Positions 23,229 through 34,734 of a stretch of 64,000 bases of DNA are shown one piece after another. The stretch's first letter is position 1. Every line of letters starts with the position of its first letter. The translations under genes and the position numbers were made by a program. The DNA is from Ophioderma brevispina (taxonomy: Eukaryota > Echinodermata > Ophiuroidea > Amphilepidida > Ophiodermatidae), in NCBI GenBank assembly GCA_023653785.1, contig JAMKCH010007177.1:78758-142757 (forward strand), read 5' to 3'. The notes under the pieces are model-generated. The model saw nothing but the letters and a program-made list of their open reading frames with translations. It searched no databases and had not been told where the DNA came from.

Positions 23229-23311
23229 TAGGGTAGGGTTAGGGTTGGGACGATGCTATCCTAGCGGATAGCATCGTATATGTAAATACAGTTCTGATGC
23301 TATCCGCTAGG
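23229..23311. repeat. Telomere-like stretch and perfect inverted repeat
   Basis: AGGGTAGGGTTAGGGTTGGG at 23230-23249 contains two TTAGGG-type units. Next come GATGCTATCC (23252), its inverse GGATAGCATC (23266) and the 16-base CCTAGCGGATAGCATC (23260-23275) with perfect inverse GATGCTATCCGCTAGG (23296-23311). It begins where the gypsy RT sequence stops and may be a mobile-element end. Confidence 0.8.
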
Positions 23312-24250
23312 ACCTATGAGATATATGTATTTGATCACTAGAAACCCTTATTTGGCATTTCTCTGAAATCGACATTTTCCAAATTCAAGATGGCGGCCAC
23401 TATAGCCGCCTTTAAATATATTCAAAACCTGTATCATACCTCTATTATATGTAGTTACATCAATAATTACCACTAAAAAGGTGTACATTAAGGTATGTGA
23501 TAAGTATTTGACCATTTGACATCCATATCTGGCATTTTTGTTTCGTTAACATGCAAAAATGTTAAGATAGGGGCCAATATGGCTACCTTTTTACCTTGTT
23601 TAAAACATATAAATTACGATTGTATTTAGTTAGAGCATCCAACTAAAGTTGAAATGAGATGCATGTCTTTGAACATTAAAACAATTTCAAAATGACGCCC
23701 AATTTATTATGAATATAATGACAATCTATAGGTCATATTGACTGCCATCGTGATTGGTAAGCATGTTAACATACTTGAAATGTCAGATATGAGTTCCTAC
23801 TGGGTATAGAGCCCATAATTATGTCTGTATCACAAATACTTGGCGAGGTATGGTCAATTGAATGATATATATCTGGGCATATTGGGTTTCGGGGTGGCCA
23901 TATTGGATTTGATGGTAATGTTGTGATCAAATCACATCAAGAACCCGTCCAGTAGATTCCCCGTGCTTTAAAACCTGGATATAGAGCATACTTATGGTCA
24001 ATTGAATGAATTTGAGAGTGGTAGCGGCCATATTGAATTTTTAGAAAATGCCACTGCACGAAATTTTGCACACCCTCCGGAAATTGGCTTAAGTCCTCAT
24101 AAACAAAAATCGAAAAAGACTGTACTCTATTTCCACCCTGCGCCCACAATTCCCCTGACTACAACTTCTGCACAGCGGCGGCCGAAAAGGGGACCGGGGC
24201 TGGGATGGAGGTGAAGTTGGTGGTGGGAGTGGTATGTGTGTGGGGAGGGG
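23312..24250. repeat. Repeat with GGCCATATTG/AAGATGGCGGCC motifs
   Basis: AAGATGGCGGCCAC, GGCCATATTGG and TATGGTCAATTGAATGA each occur in this stretch, the last twice (23852 and 23997). The style resembles the arms of the 35662-41252 element without clear alignment. No gene. 24251-25246 has a GGGGCCATGGCCCC-rich segment near 24260 and otherwise nothing recognised. Confidence 0.45.
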
Positions 24251-25246
24251 GGACAGGGGGCCATGGCCCCTCCACTTTTGAAAGAGAAGGGGCTTGCCCC
24301 CACCCCACTTTTCTATATTGATGATATATCCCTAATGTTCCTTAACTGCATGTAATTGCACATTTGAAAAAAAAAAATCACGGAGCGAACCCCTGCCTTG
24401 TTTTATGGGGAAATTGCCCCTAGATCTATAACAAGAAAAATAACGCTACTTCCCTTTTTTGCTGTGATCGTCAGATTTTCCTCTAAGGGCGTTAGGATTA
24501 TACGTCGGCTTATCATAGCTGCACGAGAAAACGAGAGTAAGTATTGAAAATTGCTAAGATAAAGTGCCAAGTGGTCCCTCCACTTTGAAAATCGTTCTGC
24601 TTGTACTTGTAGACTTTGTTATGTTAGGTGAATAAACTGCCGCATATTTGAATTTCCTGGATGCCACAAGAGAGATTCAAGAATGCTTTATTTGAATTTA
24701 TTTGATGTCGTGTGTAGGTAGGTTTATGCCTGCTGTGATAATGTCGTTACATTTATCCTTCTGCCGGTCATCTAAACATCTCTAATGTTATTTCTACGCT
24801 GTCGTTTATAGGTCTAATAACTACACGCTTCATATCACATCTCTAATGAATTAATGGTTATAAGCTATTATAAATATGGTGTGTTTTAATGTAGATGGGA
24901 ACAGCATTGCGGGATAAAGACATTTGGCAAAGAAGTTTCACGTATTCTCGACGGAAGTCTAAGGCTGATGATGATGAGTTTTATATGAATTGAAACTTGA
25001 AGAAAGTACACATACCTAGTCCGAGAGTACCCGCTCTTGCTAGTGTGTTAGCTTGTTAAAATAGTTATTGAGCACCAAAGGAGAGTCAGCTTAGTTTGTC
25101 AAACATTATTGACTAATATCCAGGTAAGGCAATCTAATTATTCCACCTAGACTGGTTAGGTAGACGTCGTCGAGCCAGTTAGATCAGCAGGACTATATAG
25201 CATGTTAGTCAACATGGGTCCAAACTAGTTTTAAGTTAGTCGTGCT

Positions 25247-25514
25247 GGCCCACAGGTCAAAATTCCAGTTGATCCCAGTTGAAAGTTGTTCCATTTTCCG
25301 TGACGGAACTAACTGGTTTCAACTGTTTTAACTGTTTGTAACTGGTCTTAACTGAGTCCAACTGGTCAGTAAAAAACCTAGTTGAAAATTGTTTCATTTT
25401 CCGTCACGGAATCAACTGATTCAACTGGATTCAACTGGATATTCAACTGGATTTCAACTGGTTCCAGTTGAAACCAGTTCAGCTGGGATCAACTGGAATT
25501 TTGACCTGGGGGCC
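25247..25514. mobile_element. Short inverted-repeat element with AACTGG-rich interior
   Basis: Ends GGCCCACAGGTCAAAATTCC and, inverted from the right, GGCCCCCAGGTCAAAATTCC, continuing as AGTTGATCCCAG. The interior consists of many AACTGG/CCAGTT words on both strands and two TTCCGT(G/C)ACGGAA palindromes. The whole could fold into one hairpin. Confidence 0.75.
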
Positions 25515-25739
25515 AATTATGTTTTCAGTGACTAGAGCATATATGTTATGGGGTGTCGTGTAAAGTACATTTCTAAATAATGACAAGTTTGTTCCACCAA
25601 CGAAAGATATACAACAGCATCAATCACGAAAGATTTGTCAAAAGTTCAATCTCGCCAGTATGATTCCATAGAAGATATACGTTGACGTGTATCGACCCAC
25701 ACACTGAGGCATTTTAAGTACAATAGAAAACTTTAATAC

Positions 25740-26620
25740 AATAAAAACATTTCACCAAGAATATCAGGGTTCTGGCAGTTGATTTTTATTTTAGATGAAT
25801 ATCACCTATTCATGACAATTCAGAATTATTTATGTTCTTCAGACAGTATTTCTATTAAATGTATTCACTACGCATTTCTAAAGCATTTCACCTAGAATAT
25901 CTGGGTCAAATGGCAGTTGATATTTATTATAAATCAATAGCACCCATTCATGACAATTTAATTCAGAAATATTTATATTCTTCAAGTAGTATATGTATTA
26001 AATTTGGTCACCCCTCAACCGACAAATTTACGCTAAAGCATTTCACCTAGAATATCTGGGTTACGACAGTTGATATTTATTATAAATGAATAGCACCCAT
26101 TCATGACAATTTAATTCATAATAATTTATATTCTTCAGGTAGTATTTGTATTAAATTTGGTCACACAACAAGACACATCTACTTGGTCTAATCGCTTTAA
26201 TTGGTCCCACCTACGTTATGGACACATCTTTAATCATAAATCGTGTAACTAGCTGAAATGGAGATGTCTTCATTAGTCATCATTAAAGAGTCAGGAAAGG
26301 AAACAAACAAACAAATAAAACAATATTGAAGATTATAATGAAGACGACAGAAAGAATGCTTACTTTAGGACGATAGCGCACAAACCTCGCTTTGGTCTAA
26401 TCGTTTGAATTGGTTGTTGTAGTTACATCAAAACTACTTCCTGCTATCGAGATATCTTAATTAAAGCCCCACTTACATATAAGTAGCTCGCAATATTCTG
26501 TGTTTGGTTGTATTTCCTGATAGGCGAAAGCGAGGACCCCTGGCGAAAAGCTCCGTGGAGAAGTTCCGTCTTGACACCAAAATCATCTGCATAGGTTATG
26601 CAATAAGAAACATAAGGCCT
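25740..26620 (+). repeat. Orphan copy of the GPCR upstream region, no gene behind it
   Basis: First part (25740-26160): three direct repeats of about 150 bases, each with CATTTCACC(T/A)AGAATATC and CATGACAATTTAATTC-like words; related repeats are at 31020-31240. Second part (26170-26620): the doubled upstream module matching 31400-31910, including the GATAGGCGA...GGACCCCTGGCGAA region. After about 26620 homology stops; no receptor reading frame follows before LINE sequence. It is therefore a duplicated 5' region separated from, or never joined to, a coding exon. Confidence 0.7.
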
Positions 26621-27825
26621 TCTAAGATGGGATGACGGGCATCTTGAAAAATAGCCTTGTATATAAATTGTCATGACCCAGACAATTATTTCAATTGTAT
26701 ATTGAACCTCTTCACCCAGACAAGATATATTTCGACACTAATTTGCTATATTAGCTCTATTACCTTTAAAATGGCGGCCATTTTGGACAATGTTGGTTTA
26801 TGCAAATTGTCATCACTTTTAATTTGTCATCACCTATTTTCGTGAACTACACAACCCAATGATCGATTTTAACTATGATTGTAAATGTATGTTATTATTT
26901 CAGCCCTGGTTGGTAGAAATCTAAGGCCCTTTTTCACCTCATACTGTAGCACTACTTCTTGTAATAACAACAAAATGGTATATAATGTCAATGGTGATAA
27001 TTTTCAAGAGTTATAAATGACTATGTTTTCAAGCAACTTAAATTGATTTCCAAGCTGCTGCAGTGGGCTTTATTTTTCCTTTTTGTATTTCAGAGGTATT
27101 TTTATTCACCTTCCAACATAATGTACATACAAGCGATAAAAAACACATAATACATTCACCCGCACATACACTCACCACCACATAATTTAGCAAAAGAAAT
27201 TAAGATATTCAAAGGGGTGGACATGGGATATTATATGATTTACAAAAATAATATGTCTATTTAGAACATGCAAAGGTTAATTATATTGATTTGGTTTAAA
27301 ATACATTATGCAAATCCCAATTAAATATATATAACGCTTGAGATCAGTAAATTCTAATGCTAAGATGTAAGTAGAGTCAAAATAAAGAATTAATGAAATT
27401 ATGGGAAAGGTGTAGAGAATGTCTGTGAGAAACCAAATAAACTTGAAAGAGCTTCTCTATTGTTGCACCCTATAAGAAATAAACAAACCTAAGAAATTGT
27501 ATGAAAAGAAAGGTACGGTACAAACAAAAACAAGATGAGACAAGGGCGACACAAACGCAATTTAAACGGTCTAATGATCATGAGTCCTGCGCTTTTCCAC
27601 TGGACCACACGTACTCAGGCAATTTCTTTCTTAAAATGTTCAATAAAGATTTGTTACCTTCTGATTTCGAGTTTTCTTTGTTTTTAGAAGTGAATTAAAG
27701 AAGAGTTTTTGATTAATCCAACTACAGAAAAGATAGTGGAGTCACTTTATTGGGTTTCAGCAAATGTGTCACATCATTACAAGATTTGGGCCTGTCCATC
27801 CTTTGGGAGAGATACGAATTCACGA
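26621..27825. other. No gene recognised
   Basis: AT-rich sequence with a palindromic ATGGCGGCCAT at about 26771 and short frames without motifs. It lies between the orphan GPCR upstream copy and the LINE 3' end. Confidence 0.4.
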
Positions 27826-28970
27826 ATAAATATAATAATAATAATAGCATTTCTGCATTTCTAATTCGCCATCAATCTGGATGTATTATTCCGAGGCTCA
27901 GAATACAAAAGTACAAGTAAGGAGAAATACATAAATGTAAGACAAAGATTATGTGAAGCAACATACACTTTGTCATAAAAGTGAGTCTTTAACAAGCGTT
28001 TAAATGATTGAAGTGAATTACAACATCTGATAATTTTTCAAAGGTAGTAAGTTCAAGAGAGTAGGTGCAACAACTAAAAAAGCGCGATCGCCAAATGTAG
28101 ATCGAGTTCGTGGAACAACAGGCAAATGTTTGTTAGAAGAACAAGAAGATTTGATAAGTACTCTGGGGCAGTGCCATTCAAATCTTTCCATGTTAGAAGA
28201 AGAATTTTAAACTTCATTTTCTCCCGAATTGGAGTGATGTGATCAAATTTCTTTTTTGTAAAAGTGCAGGAAGCTGCATTTTGAACAAGTTGAATTTGCA
28301 TAGTACCTGATCAGTGATGCCAATAAGAAGAGAGTTTCCATTGTCGATGCGTGAAGTGATCAGATCATGTATGATGGTTGGAGCAGCTTCATTCGTTAAT
28401 TTTTTTTAATACTATATACATCTGATATGAAAATTCACTTAGGCAAATACGTCCATACAAAAATTATCATCAAAACAATTTCAAGGTTACGGGCACTATT
28501 TGAAGGAGGGCTGTTTAATAACTTAAATGGAATGATCACGGATTTTGTGCTGCTGAAATTTAGATGTAATAATAAGAAATTCTGTCTTTTCATCATTCCG
28601 TTTGAGTTTGTTCTGAGACATCCAGGACTTTATTTCTATACAAGCTTCTGCACGTTGATGAGCTGACATTTCATCATTTGGATCATTTAGATCGAAAGTT
28701 GTCTATAATCCGCGTAGGCATGAACATACAATACATTTCCGAGCGATGCTAGCAATGACAAGAGGAATAAATGGTGAATAGAATAGATCCAAGAACGGAT
28801 CCTTGAGGAAGTCCAAAGTGAAGGTGCACATGTGATGATATGATATCTGCAACTAAGATACACGACTGATTGCTACTGTTTCAGTTGTTTCCAGACAATA
28901 CACATTCTCCAAGCAGATTTTTTGTTTATGTTTTCTTTTGTTCTTGAGACAAAGGTCAGTTCTAATATTG
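27826..28970 (-). pseudogene. L2/CR1-like LINE, reverse transcriptase to 3' end
   Basis: Reading the minus strand from 28970: GLPQGSVLGSILFTIYSS (about 28770-28820), a YADY segment where YADD is expected (about 28695-28720), IKSWMSQNKLK and TEFLII segments, a TSRIDNGNSLL-like stretch (about 28330), and the open stretch 28301-28074 with LVQNAA, FDHITP and FKILLLTWKDLNGTAPEYL. It ends with an ATT-rich tail near 27826-27845, as L2-type elements often do. Several frameshifts and the altered catalytic box make it inactive. The 5' part is missing. Confidence 0.85.
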
Positions 28971-29519
28971 AAAAGGCTAGTTTCAATTATTAGAAATTCA
29001 AAGACCTTACTTCATTCTTCTTCTTTACTGTGCTGCTCTGCCATCCAATTGGCTGCCTCTAATTCTGAATGTGCGCTGTCACTTTTGACGAGAGAACGAT
29101 CACTTAAATAAAGATGACGTGGAACAAAAACTGTCGAAGCCACCGGAGTGTCTGAAAGCTCTGTTTTTAGGTTGAAGAGGGGAGAAAGAATGGTCAAATT
29201 CAAGATGGTCGCCGCTCAGTAAAACATAAAAAGCCATCAACAAAAGAATGGGACGAATAGGTCGCTTGTGCCATCAGAAATAAATTCCACCGTGACTTTT
29301 TTTATCAAGAAAAACTACCCACACTGGAAGTTGCATGCAGTAATCCGGACAGATCCCAGTCTTCGGAACGACACAAATAATTAAACTCGGTGTAACAGAC
29401 GACGCCAGAGACAAAACAGTGTTGATGATAGCGTCCGAAATTTGTCCATTTCCATAAATGAGGAGTCATAAAAAGTTGATAAGTTGTGTCTTTAAATGAA
29501 ATTTTAAATTAACCATAAT
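28971..29519. other. No gene recognised
   Basis: A minus-strand frame of 63 codons (29012-29203) has no recognisable domain; it may be the continuation of the adjacent LINE or an unrelated repeat containing AAGATGGTCGCCGC. Confidence 0.3.
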
Positions 29520-29775
29520 GTTTGGACTGCCAACAAGCTACCATGCAGATTCATATATCCTGCCAAAAGTAAAATCGGACTCATCAGTAAATCCATCCTC
29601 GACAGAATCAACCAGAACATCAGATCCGCAACTTCAGTCAACCAGTGGCTCAACTTGACCTCGGTTAAAGAATGGTTCCAGAAACTTGATGACAAGGACA
29701 GGTACACCTTCATCAGCTTCGACATCATCGACTTACCCATCCATCACAGAAGACCTACTCTTAAAAGCACTGACA
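29520..29775 (+). pseudogene. Reverse transcriptase fragment, class unresolved
   Basis: One + frame gives PAKSKIGLISKSILDRINQN, then WFQKL and FISFDIIDL, and a shifted frame gives YPSITEDLLLKAL. FDIxD-YPSI is a typical motif A of reverse transcriptases, with the Asp present. The family could not be fixed (Penelope-like or another non-LTR group). Both ends are truncated. Confidence 0.6.
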
Positions 29776-29789
29776 TTCCCCAAGAAATA

Positions 29790-29975
29790 CGCGCTCGATC
29801 TCAAGTTTCCTTGCAGAAGTGGGGCTACCTGGAAGCAGATCAGAACACTACCTGTGGTTGTGGAACAGCACCACAGACAACGGAACTGCCCGCTGTTGGA
29901 GCAATGATGCACAGATAAGGACATTGCGGAATTCAGTGAAGCAGGCAAACGTTGTACCATCTCTAGCTAGATCAT
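29790..29975 (+). pseudogene. LINE C-terminal Cys/His segment
   Basis: Reads LQKWGYLEADQ...CGCGTAPQTTE in one frame and CPLLEQ in another. The pattern C-x-CG-xxxQTxEH followed by CPLLE is typical of the end of many non-LTR retrotransposon ORF2 proteins. It is distinct from the preceding RT piece, so two fragments probably abut at about 29780. Confidence 0.55.
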
Positions 29976-31019
29976 TTGAAAACCACTTTGTTTGGGCACG
30001 ATAAGAATTCCCTGTTATCGCTTCCCATATACCAGAACGTCTGGTTTCGAATTAAAATGCATGGAGGCAGCATATTGGACTTAACCCTACTATGCCAGTA
30101 AAATCTCAATTTTGGAAAAGCACATTTTTCTATACGCGTAGATATGAATCCTTGTCCAACTTGATAATTTGTAATTATAATATTAAGCACTGAGTAAAAA
30201 TTTGGCAGAACCAACTCACCGTAAACATCGAAATTGATGCTAGTCTTAGAGCTGTTAAGAGTTTATTTTCCTCCTTGCATAGCTCATCCAGTTCCGATTA
30301 TTACGAAAAATATGCGCCAACTTGTTTTTTTGGGGAGGGAGGGGAACTAGACCCTATGCTAAAATCAAAAGCATCTCAAAAAAAGAAAGAAAATGGTATA
30401 TAGGAGATGGAAAAGTAATTGACAACTAATCATAAAAAACTATAACGACACATCGGAGACAGTGAAAATCCTCAACAATGTTTATAAATAATATACTAAC
30501 ATATCTATCAGTAGGTTTTCTGATATTATATGACAAACACATTTTGTATGCAATTAGCTATTAATTAGTACATAACTTTTGACCTACACATGCAGACACG
30601 TGCAGACTTCACTGGAATAAACTTGAGACATTCCTCTTTTATTTCATACCAAAAACTTCATGTAGAACCCTTATTGTAACTTCACTGAAACACAAGACTC
30701 TTTTGGATGCTTTCTTCCTTGCCTAACAGTTTTCCTGCTCAAAGAAAGTTTTCTGTGAGTTTCAGGTCAATCCTCAGAAAAAAATTCTATCGCGCCAATA
30801 TGATTTCATAGCAGAGACGTGTATCGACCAATCGACCAACGCACTGATACATTTACAATAACAAAAACTTCAGACCATGTAACTGTATTACTTCATGCAA
30901 AGATAAACTACCGGGTACTGTGAGCTAAAGGACCACACTGGTTAACTTCTCTACGTTGGACCCCCCCCCACACACACACACACACCCTGCGGGCTTTGTA
31001 AAACCGAGTCTTTGACTAA
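29976..31019. other. No gene recognised; CA microsatellite at 30958-30986
   Basis: A C-run followed by about eight CA units at 30958-30986. Otherwise AT-rich sequence with no motif-bearing frame. Confidence 0.5.
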
Positions 31020-31245
31020 GACCATTACAATTTAATTATTATGTTCCTCAGGAAGTATTTCTATTTAATTTTTCTACTTCTCAACAGACAAATTTACCCT
31101 AAAAATATTCTCAGCGAGACTATTTTGCGTTATTGCAGTGAAAAGCACCTATTCATGACAATTTAAATCAGAATTCGTTATGTTCTTCACGCAGTTTTTA
31201 TATTAATTGGTTCACTTCTCAACAGACAAATTTACCCTAAAAAAT
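31020..31245 (+). repeat. Repeats shared with 25740-26160
   Basis: Two imperfect copies of the CATGACAATTTAA...TCTTC(A/G)...CAACAGACAAATTTACCCTAA unit, in the same position relative to the GPCR upstream module as the three copies at 25740-26160. Confidence 0.6.
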
Positions 31246-31359
31246 GTTGTGTCTTGCTGGTGAAAATAATTAATATAACTTGCATTTTGGTATTATGTCT
31301 GAGTTATAGTTGAATTTCATTTCCAATAAAAAATAATGTGGGTTATAATAAACCTGCCA

Positions 31360-31980
31360 CAACGAATGCTTATTTCAGCACGTCAGCGCACGCACATCGA
31401 CTTGGTCGTTTTGATTGGTCCCACGTTATGAACACATCTTTAATAAAAAAATTGCGCAACTAGCTGCAATACCGATATCTTCATTAATCATCATAAAGTA
31501 AGACTTCCGAAGTGTTCCGCAACACTCTGTGTTAGGTTGTATGTTTCCTAATAGGCGAGGAGCCCGGCGAATCTCCGACTAGGAGTCCCGTCATTGTGTG
31601 ATCCGTTTGGTTTCAAACATCATCAATTGAAGGAAACAAACAAAACAATTTAATTGATGATTGTAATGAAGTCGACACAATGAATGGCTTAGTTCAGTAC
31701 GATAGTGCACACACCTCGATTTAGTCTAATTGTTTGAATTGACTGTTATAGTTACACCTTCAATCAAAACCACGCAACTTCCTGCTATCGAGATATCTTA
31801 ATTAAAGCCTCACTTACATAAGTGGTTCGCAATATTCTGTATTTGGTCGTGTTTCCTGATAGGCGAGGACCCCTGGCGAAGAGCTTCATTGAGAAATTCC
31901 GCCATTTTGTGATCCATTTTTTTTTTAAAGTCGTTCATTGTTTGCATGTTATTCGCTTAACAAATTAACATTTCTTGCAG
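31360..31980 (+). promoter_or_regulatory. Doubled upstream module and splice acceptor of the broken GPCR
   Basis: Two tandem versions of the family's upstream module occur here (about 31400-31620 and 31690-31960), each with CGCAACT, TATCTT(A/C)ATTAA, GTTCGCAA and TTTCCTGATAGGCGAGGA-like words (the first copy varies). They are separated by an A/C-rich stretch (near 31632-31660) also seen at 9711 and 26295. The block ends with a polypyrimidine tract and CAG at 31978-31980, immediately before the ATG. Confidence 0.45.
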
Positions 31981-31981
31981 T

Positions 31982-33060
31982 ATGAAAGCAAACTCCATGG
32001 AATTTGAAGAGATGAACACCACGTACTTGTGTGACTTCGAGAATGTGATTAACCTAACTGATCCAGTAATCGCCGATCAATGGCTAAGAAGCGACACTGA
32101 ACAATTAATGGTCAGCGTACTCATACCGGTAGTTTCAGCAGTTGGTGTCTTTGGAAACGCGGCATTTTTGTTTATGGTGCTGCGGATAAAAGAAATACAA
32201 ACTAGTTTGAACGCGTACGTTGCAAATTTGGCGATGTGCGATGTCATGGTTCTGCTATTTTCTAACTTTTGGTTAGCGGTTTATTCAATCCATTCTCCTG
32301 TCAGCTTAACTCTCGATGTTAGTTCTTTTCTCGGGTGTGCAACATACATGGTGACTTCACGAATATGGCAAGGAGCGTCCTTGGCTTTTGTGACTCTGAT
32401 TTCAGTAGAGCGATTCTATGCCATATGCAAGCCCTTGAAACATAGAATGTTAAAGGGTACTGCGCGTACCTTCAAGTTGCTTTCAGCAATATGGATTGTA
32501 GAATTTTTGCTAGCTCTGTCTTTAGTTCCAAGCTTTGTTGTGTACAAACGCGTTTGCTTATTGTGGCCCACGACAGATAAATACCACAATCTACCAAGTA
32601 CATTCAGTCAATGCAATCCAGTAAGCGCATTAGCACAAGCTTATGCAGCAATATATGAAATATCTACGTTGATGGCAGCAATGGTTACCAATTGTTGGTT
32701 ATTTTTTCGAATAATTACAGCTCTGTACCAACGTCCTTCGGTTACTGATACAGACAAAAACACTGGTCAAGTATCAACGCTGTTAGCGTTCGCAATCAAG
32801 GTTCGCACATGGGTAATCAATGGAATCATTTCTTCATTTGGCCTGAGCCTTAACAGAGTTCGTAGCATTGGAATGAGTTTCTGACACAAAATAGAAGGTA
32901 TAACATTCTGAATAAACACTTTAGTAAATCTATTTGTTATTGGCCCGCTTGCTTAACTTTAATTCTGTTATATCCGTATCTCTTTGTTTTCAGCGTGAGA
33001 TTCCAGGAAGCAATGTGGAAGGCAATTGTTGCTATTACATAATGGGTCTTAGTGTTTAAC
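31982..33060 (+). pseudogene. GPCR paralogue broken in TM6-TM7
   Basis: An open frame of 300 codons (31982-32884) matches the intact receptor through TM5: two N-terminal sequons, the TM1 GN, LAMCD in TM2, the cysteine before TM3, ERF in place of DRY and the TM4 tryptophan. Around 32765-32880 frameshifts scramble intracellular loop 3 and TM6, and the frame ends at TGA. TM7-like remains follow in other frames up to about 33060, with the NPYLY region reduced to a YPYLF-like reading. The upstream ATG at 31982 adds five residues relative to the intact gene. A truncated five- to six-helix product is possible but unlikely to signal. Upstream sequence and splice acceptor are well preserved, so the gene may have been lost recently or the consensus may be wrong. 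Confidence 0.85.
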
Positions 33061-33965
33061 TCCCGAGGAAACCCTGCCTTTCAGAATTGGAGTTTCCAAC
33101 ATTGAAGGCTAGCCTTATTCAGCTTACCCCATCTTACATGTTGCTGATTGCTCAACTTCACATAAGTTCCATTTCACCAGTCAAAAGTAGAAGTCATGGG
33201 GTTACGAGATCGGTCCATAACATGGTTACGATGATTTCTGACAGAGGCTTGAAATGTTGTAAATAGGTTAATTTTAAGTATCGTACTCTATATTCTGAAT
33301 TACTTGTGCATTGCAACTGAAAAGATAATAGGCGTTTTGATTGCAACTGATGTAATGTAAATACTACTTTCACAAGAGTGAGTGCCAAACTATTGTTGAT
33401 TTGTTTTTAAATAAGAAATATGATGCTCGGCATCATAATTAATTTAAAAGCTCGCACGGGATCTCGTTTGCCCTAACCACCTATCACAACAAGTGAACGT
33501 ATTGGTTTTTAGCAAACCATGTTGACATTAGGGTTGTTAATACTGTAACTTACACATCTTTTTTCATAACACTATAATAGCAAAATTCAGTTTTTTATAT
33601 GCGCAAAAGGGTTATCATCTTACCTGCTTCAAGATAATTAATGGACTACATGCCGTTAATTTCACAAGACAAAAAGCATACCTCTGTCCATAATTAATAA
33701 TAATTATAGTGATGGAAAATGTTTTTATGTTGTGTAAATAACAATCATCAATTATGGTCTAAAAATGACGGTACTAAAATGTTTATAGTATTGGCAAACT
33801 GGAAATATGATTCTTATGCTCAGAGTGTTACTGAGCCTTATCGTGTTGCCTCATTCTAAAATCGTTTTGAGTGTTAAGTGGAGTTGACCTGCACGTTTAC
33901 AACAGGGGATAATAATGTAAATTATCATAGCAGATCCAATGGCTGTAATAAGAGGATAACAGCAG
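33061..33965 (+). repeat. 3' flank of broken GPCR, duplicated at 34735-35658
   Basis: Both segments share long stretches in the same order: a GCATTGCAACTGAAA-type word, GATAATAGGCGTTTTGATT, ATCTCGTTTGCC, CACATCTTTTT, TTGCACGTTTACAACAGGG-like text and a GCAGTCxCCAA end. No gene is seen in either. They show that the 3' end of the GPCR locus was tandemly duplicated. The first copy runs straight into the next GPCR fragment at about 34001; the second copy is interrupted there by the 5.6-kb element. Confidence 0.8.
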
Positions 33966-34084
33966 TCCCCAACACCGACAACACTTTATGGCTAGCGCCC
34001 TAGTTTTGAACCAAAAGCTTATGACAAATTTGTTCTTGTTTTAAGGTCAGATAGAAATTTTAGCAATGTCTCAGAAAAATTCAT

Positions 34085-34731
34085 AACGATACAGTCAAAC
34101 GTCCGTCGGCTAACGAGGCAGAAAAAAACATGGTCTAAGTATCAAACGCTGTTCCGTCGCAAACCAAGTGTCCGCAATCGTAATAAACGGAATCATTTCT
34201 TCATTGCTGACGCCTTACCAGTTCGTAGCATTGGATGAGTTATCTAATTGATTGAGAAAGCCTGGCACTGATACACCCCATCAAGTCAGGGGAGGAAACA
34301 ACTGGTGGTTGTGTGGTTTTGATGGTAGACACATTTATATGCATGTTGCAAGCCCTATTCATTACTGGCTAATAAGTGATGGTTAACCACTTAAACGGGC
34401 GGATTTTTTGTTTATATCTCGGGAAAATAAAGGATTTGGAGGTCTCAAATTCAAGATGACAATGAGAAAATACGGCCTTTCATTGATATCAAAATCGATA
34501 CTACTTCAGGTAAATAGGGGGGTCCAAAGGAACATCGAGAACACCACCTTAATTTATGTTATCAATCCGTATTTTTTGTTTTCGCGTCAGTATTACAGGA
34601 AAGCACTGTGGACGGCATTTTGTAACATAATGGGTCTGTGTTTTAATCTGAGGAAAAACGGCCTTTCAGAATTGGAGCTTCAATATTTAAGCTCTAGCCA
34701 TCTTCAGCCTTACCCCCCTCTTACATGTTGA
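34085..34731 (+). pseudogene. GPCR 3' fragment (TM6 and TM7-tail pieces)
   Basis: Around 34085-34240 the sequence reads in shifted frames like the end of TM5/loop 3 and TM6, including a TPYQ-like TM6 end. After about 300 bases of unrelated sequence, 34535-34731 resumes with TM7 and tail: a VINPYF-type motif, then a YYRKALW...FCN helix-8-like stretch, and a family-like 3' flank (GCTCTAGCC...CTTCAGCC). The upstream TM1-TM4 portion is absent. This is a partial tandem copy of the locus just upstream. Confidence 0.75.
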
Positions 34732-34734
34732 TGA

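Noticed and set aside
24251..24430. GC-rich stretch with CCATGG near 24260 as a promoter island
   Set aside because: No gene follows and the sequence resembles a dispersed repeat; CpG content is low.
29655..29918. Single 87-codon gene across 29655-29918
   Set aside because: Its two halves match different retroelement proteins in different frames, so it is a chance fusion of two fragments.
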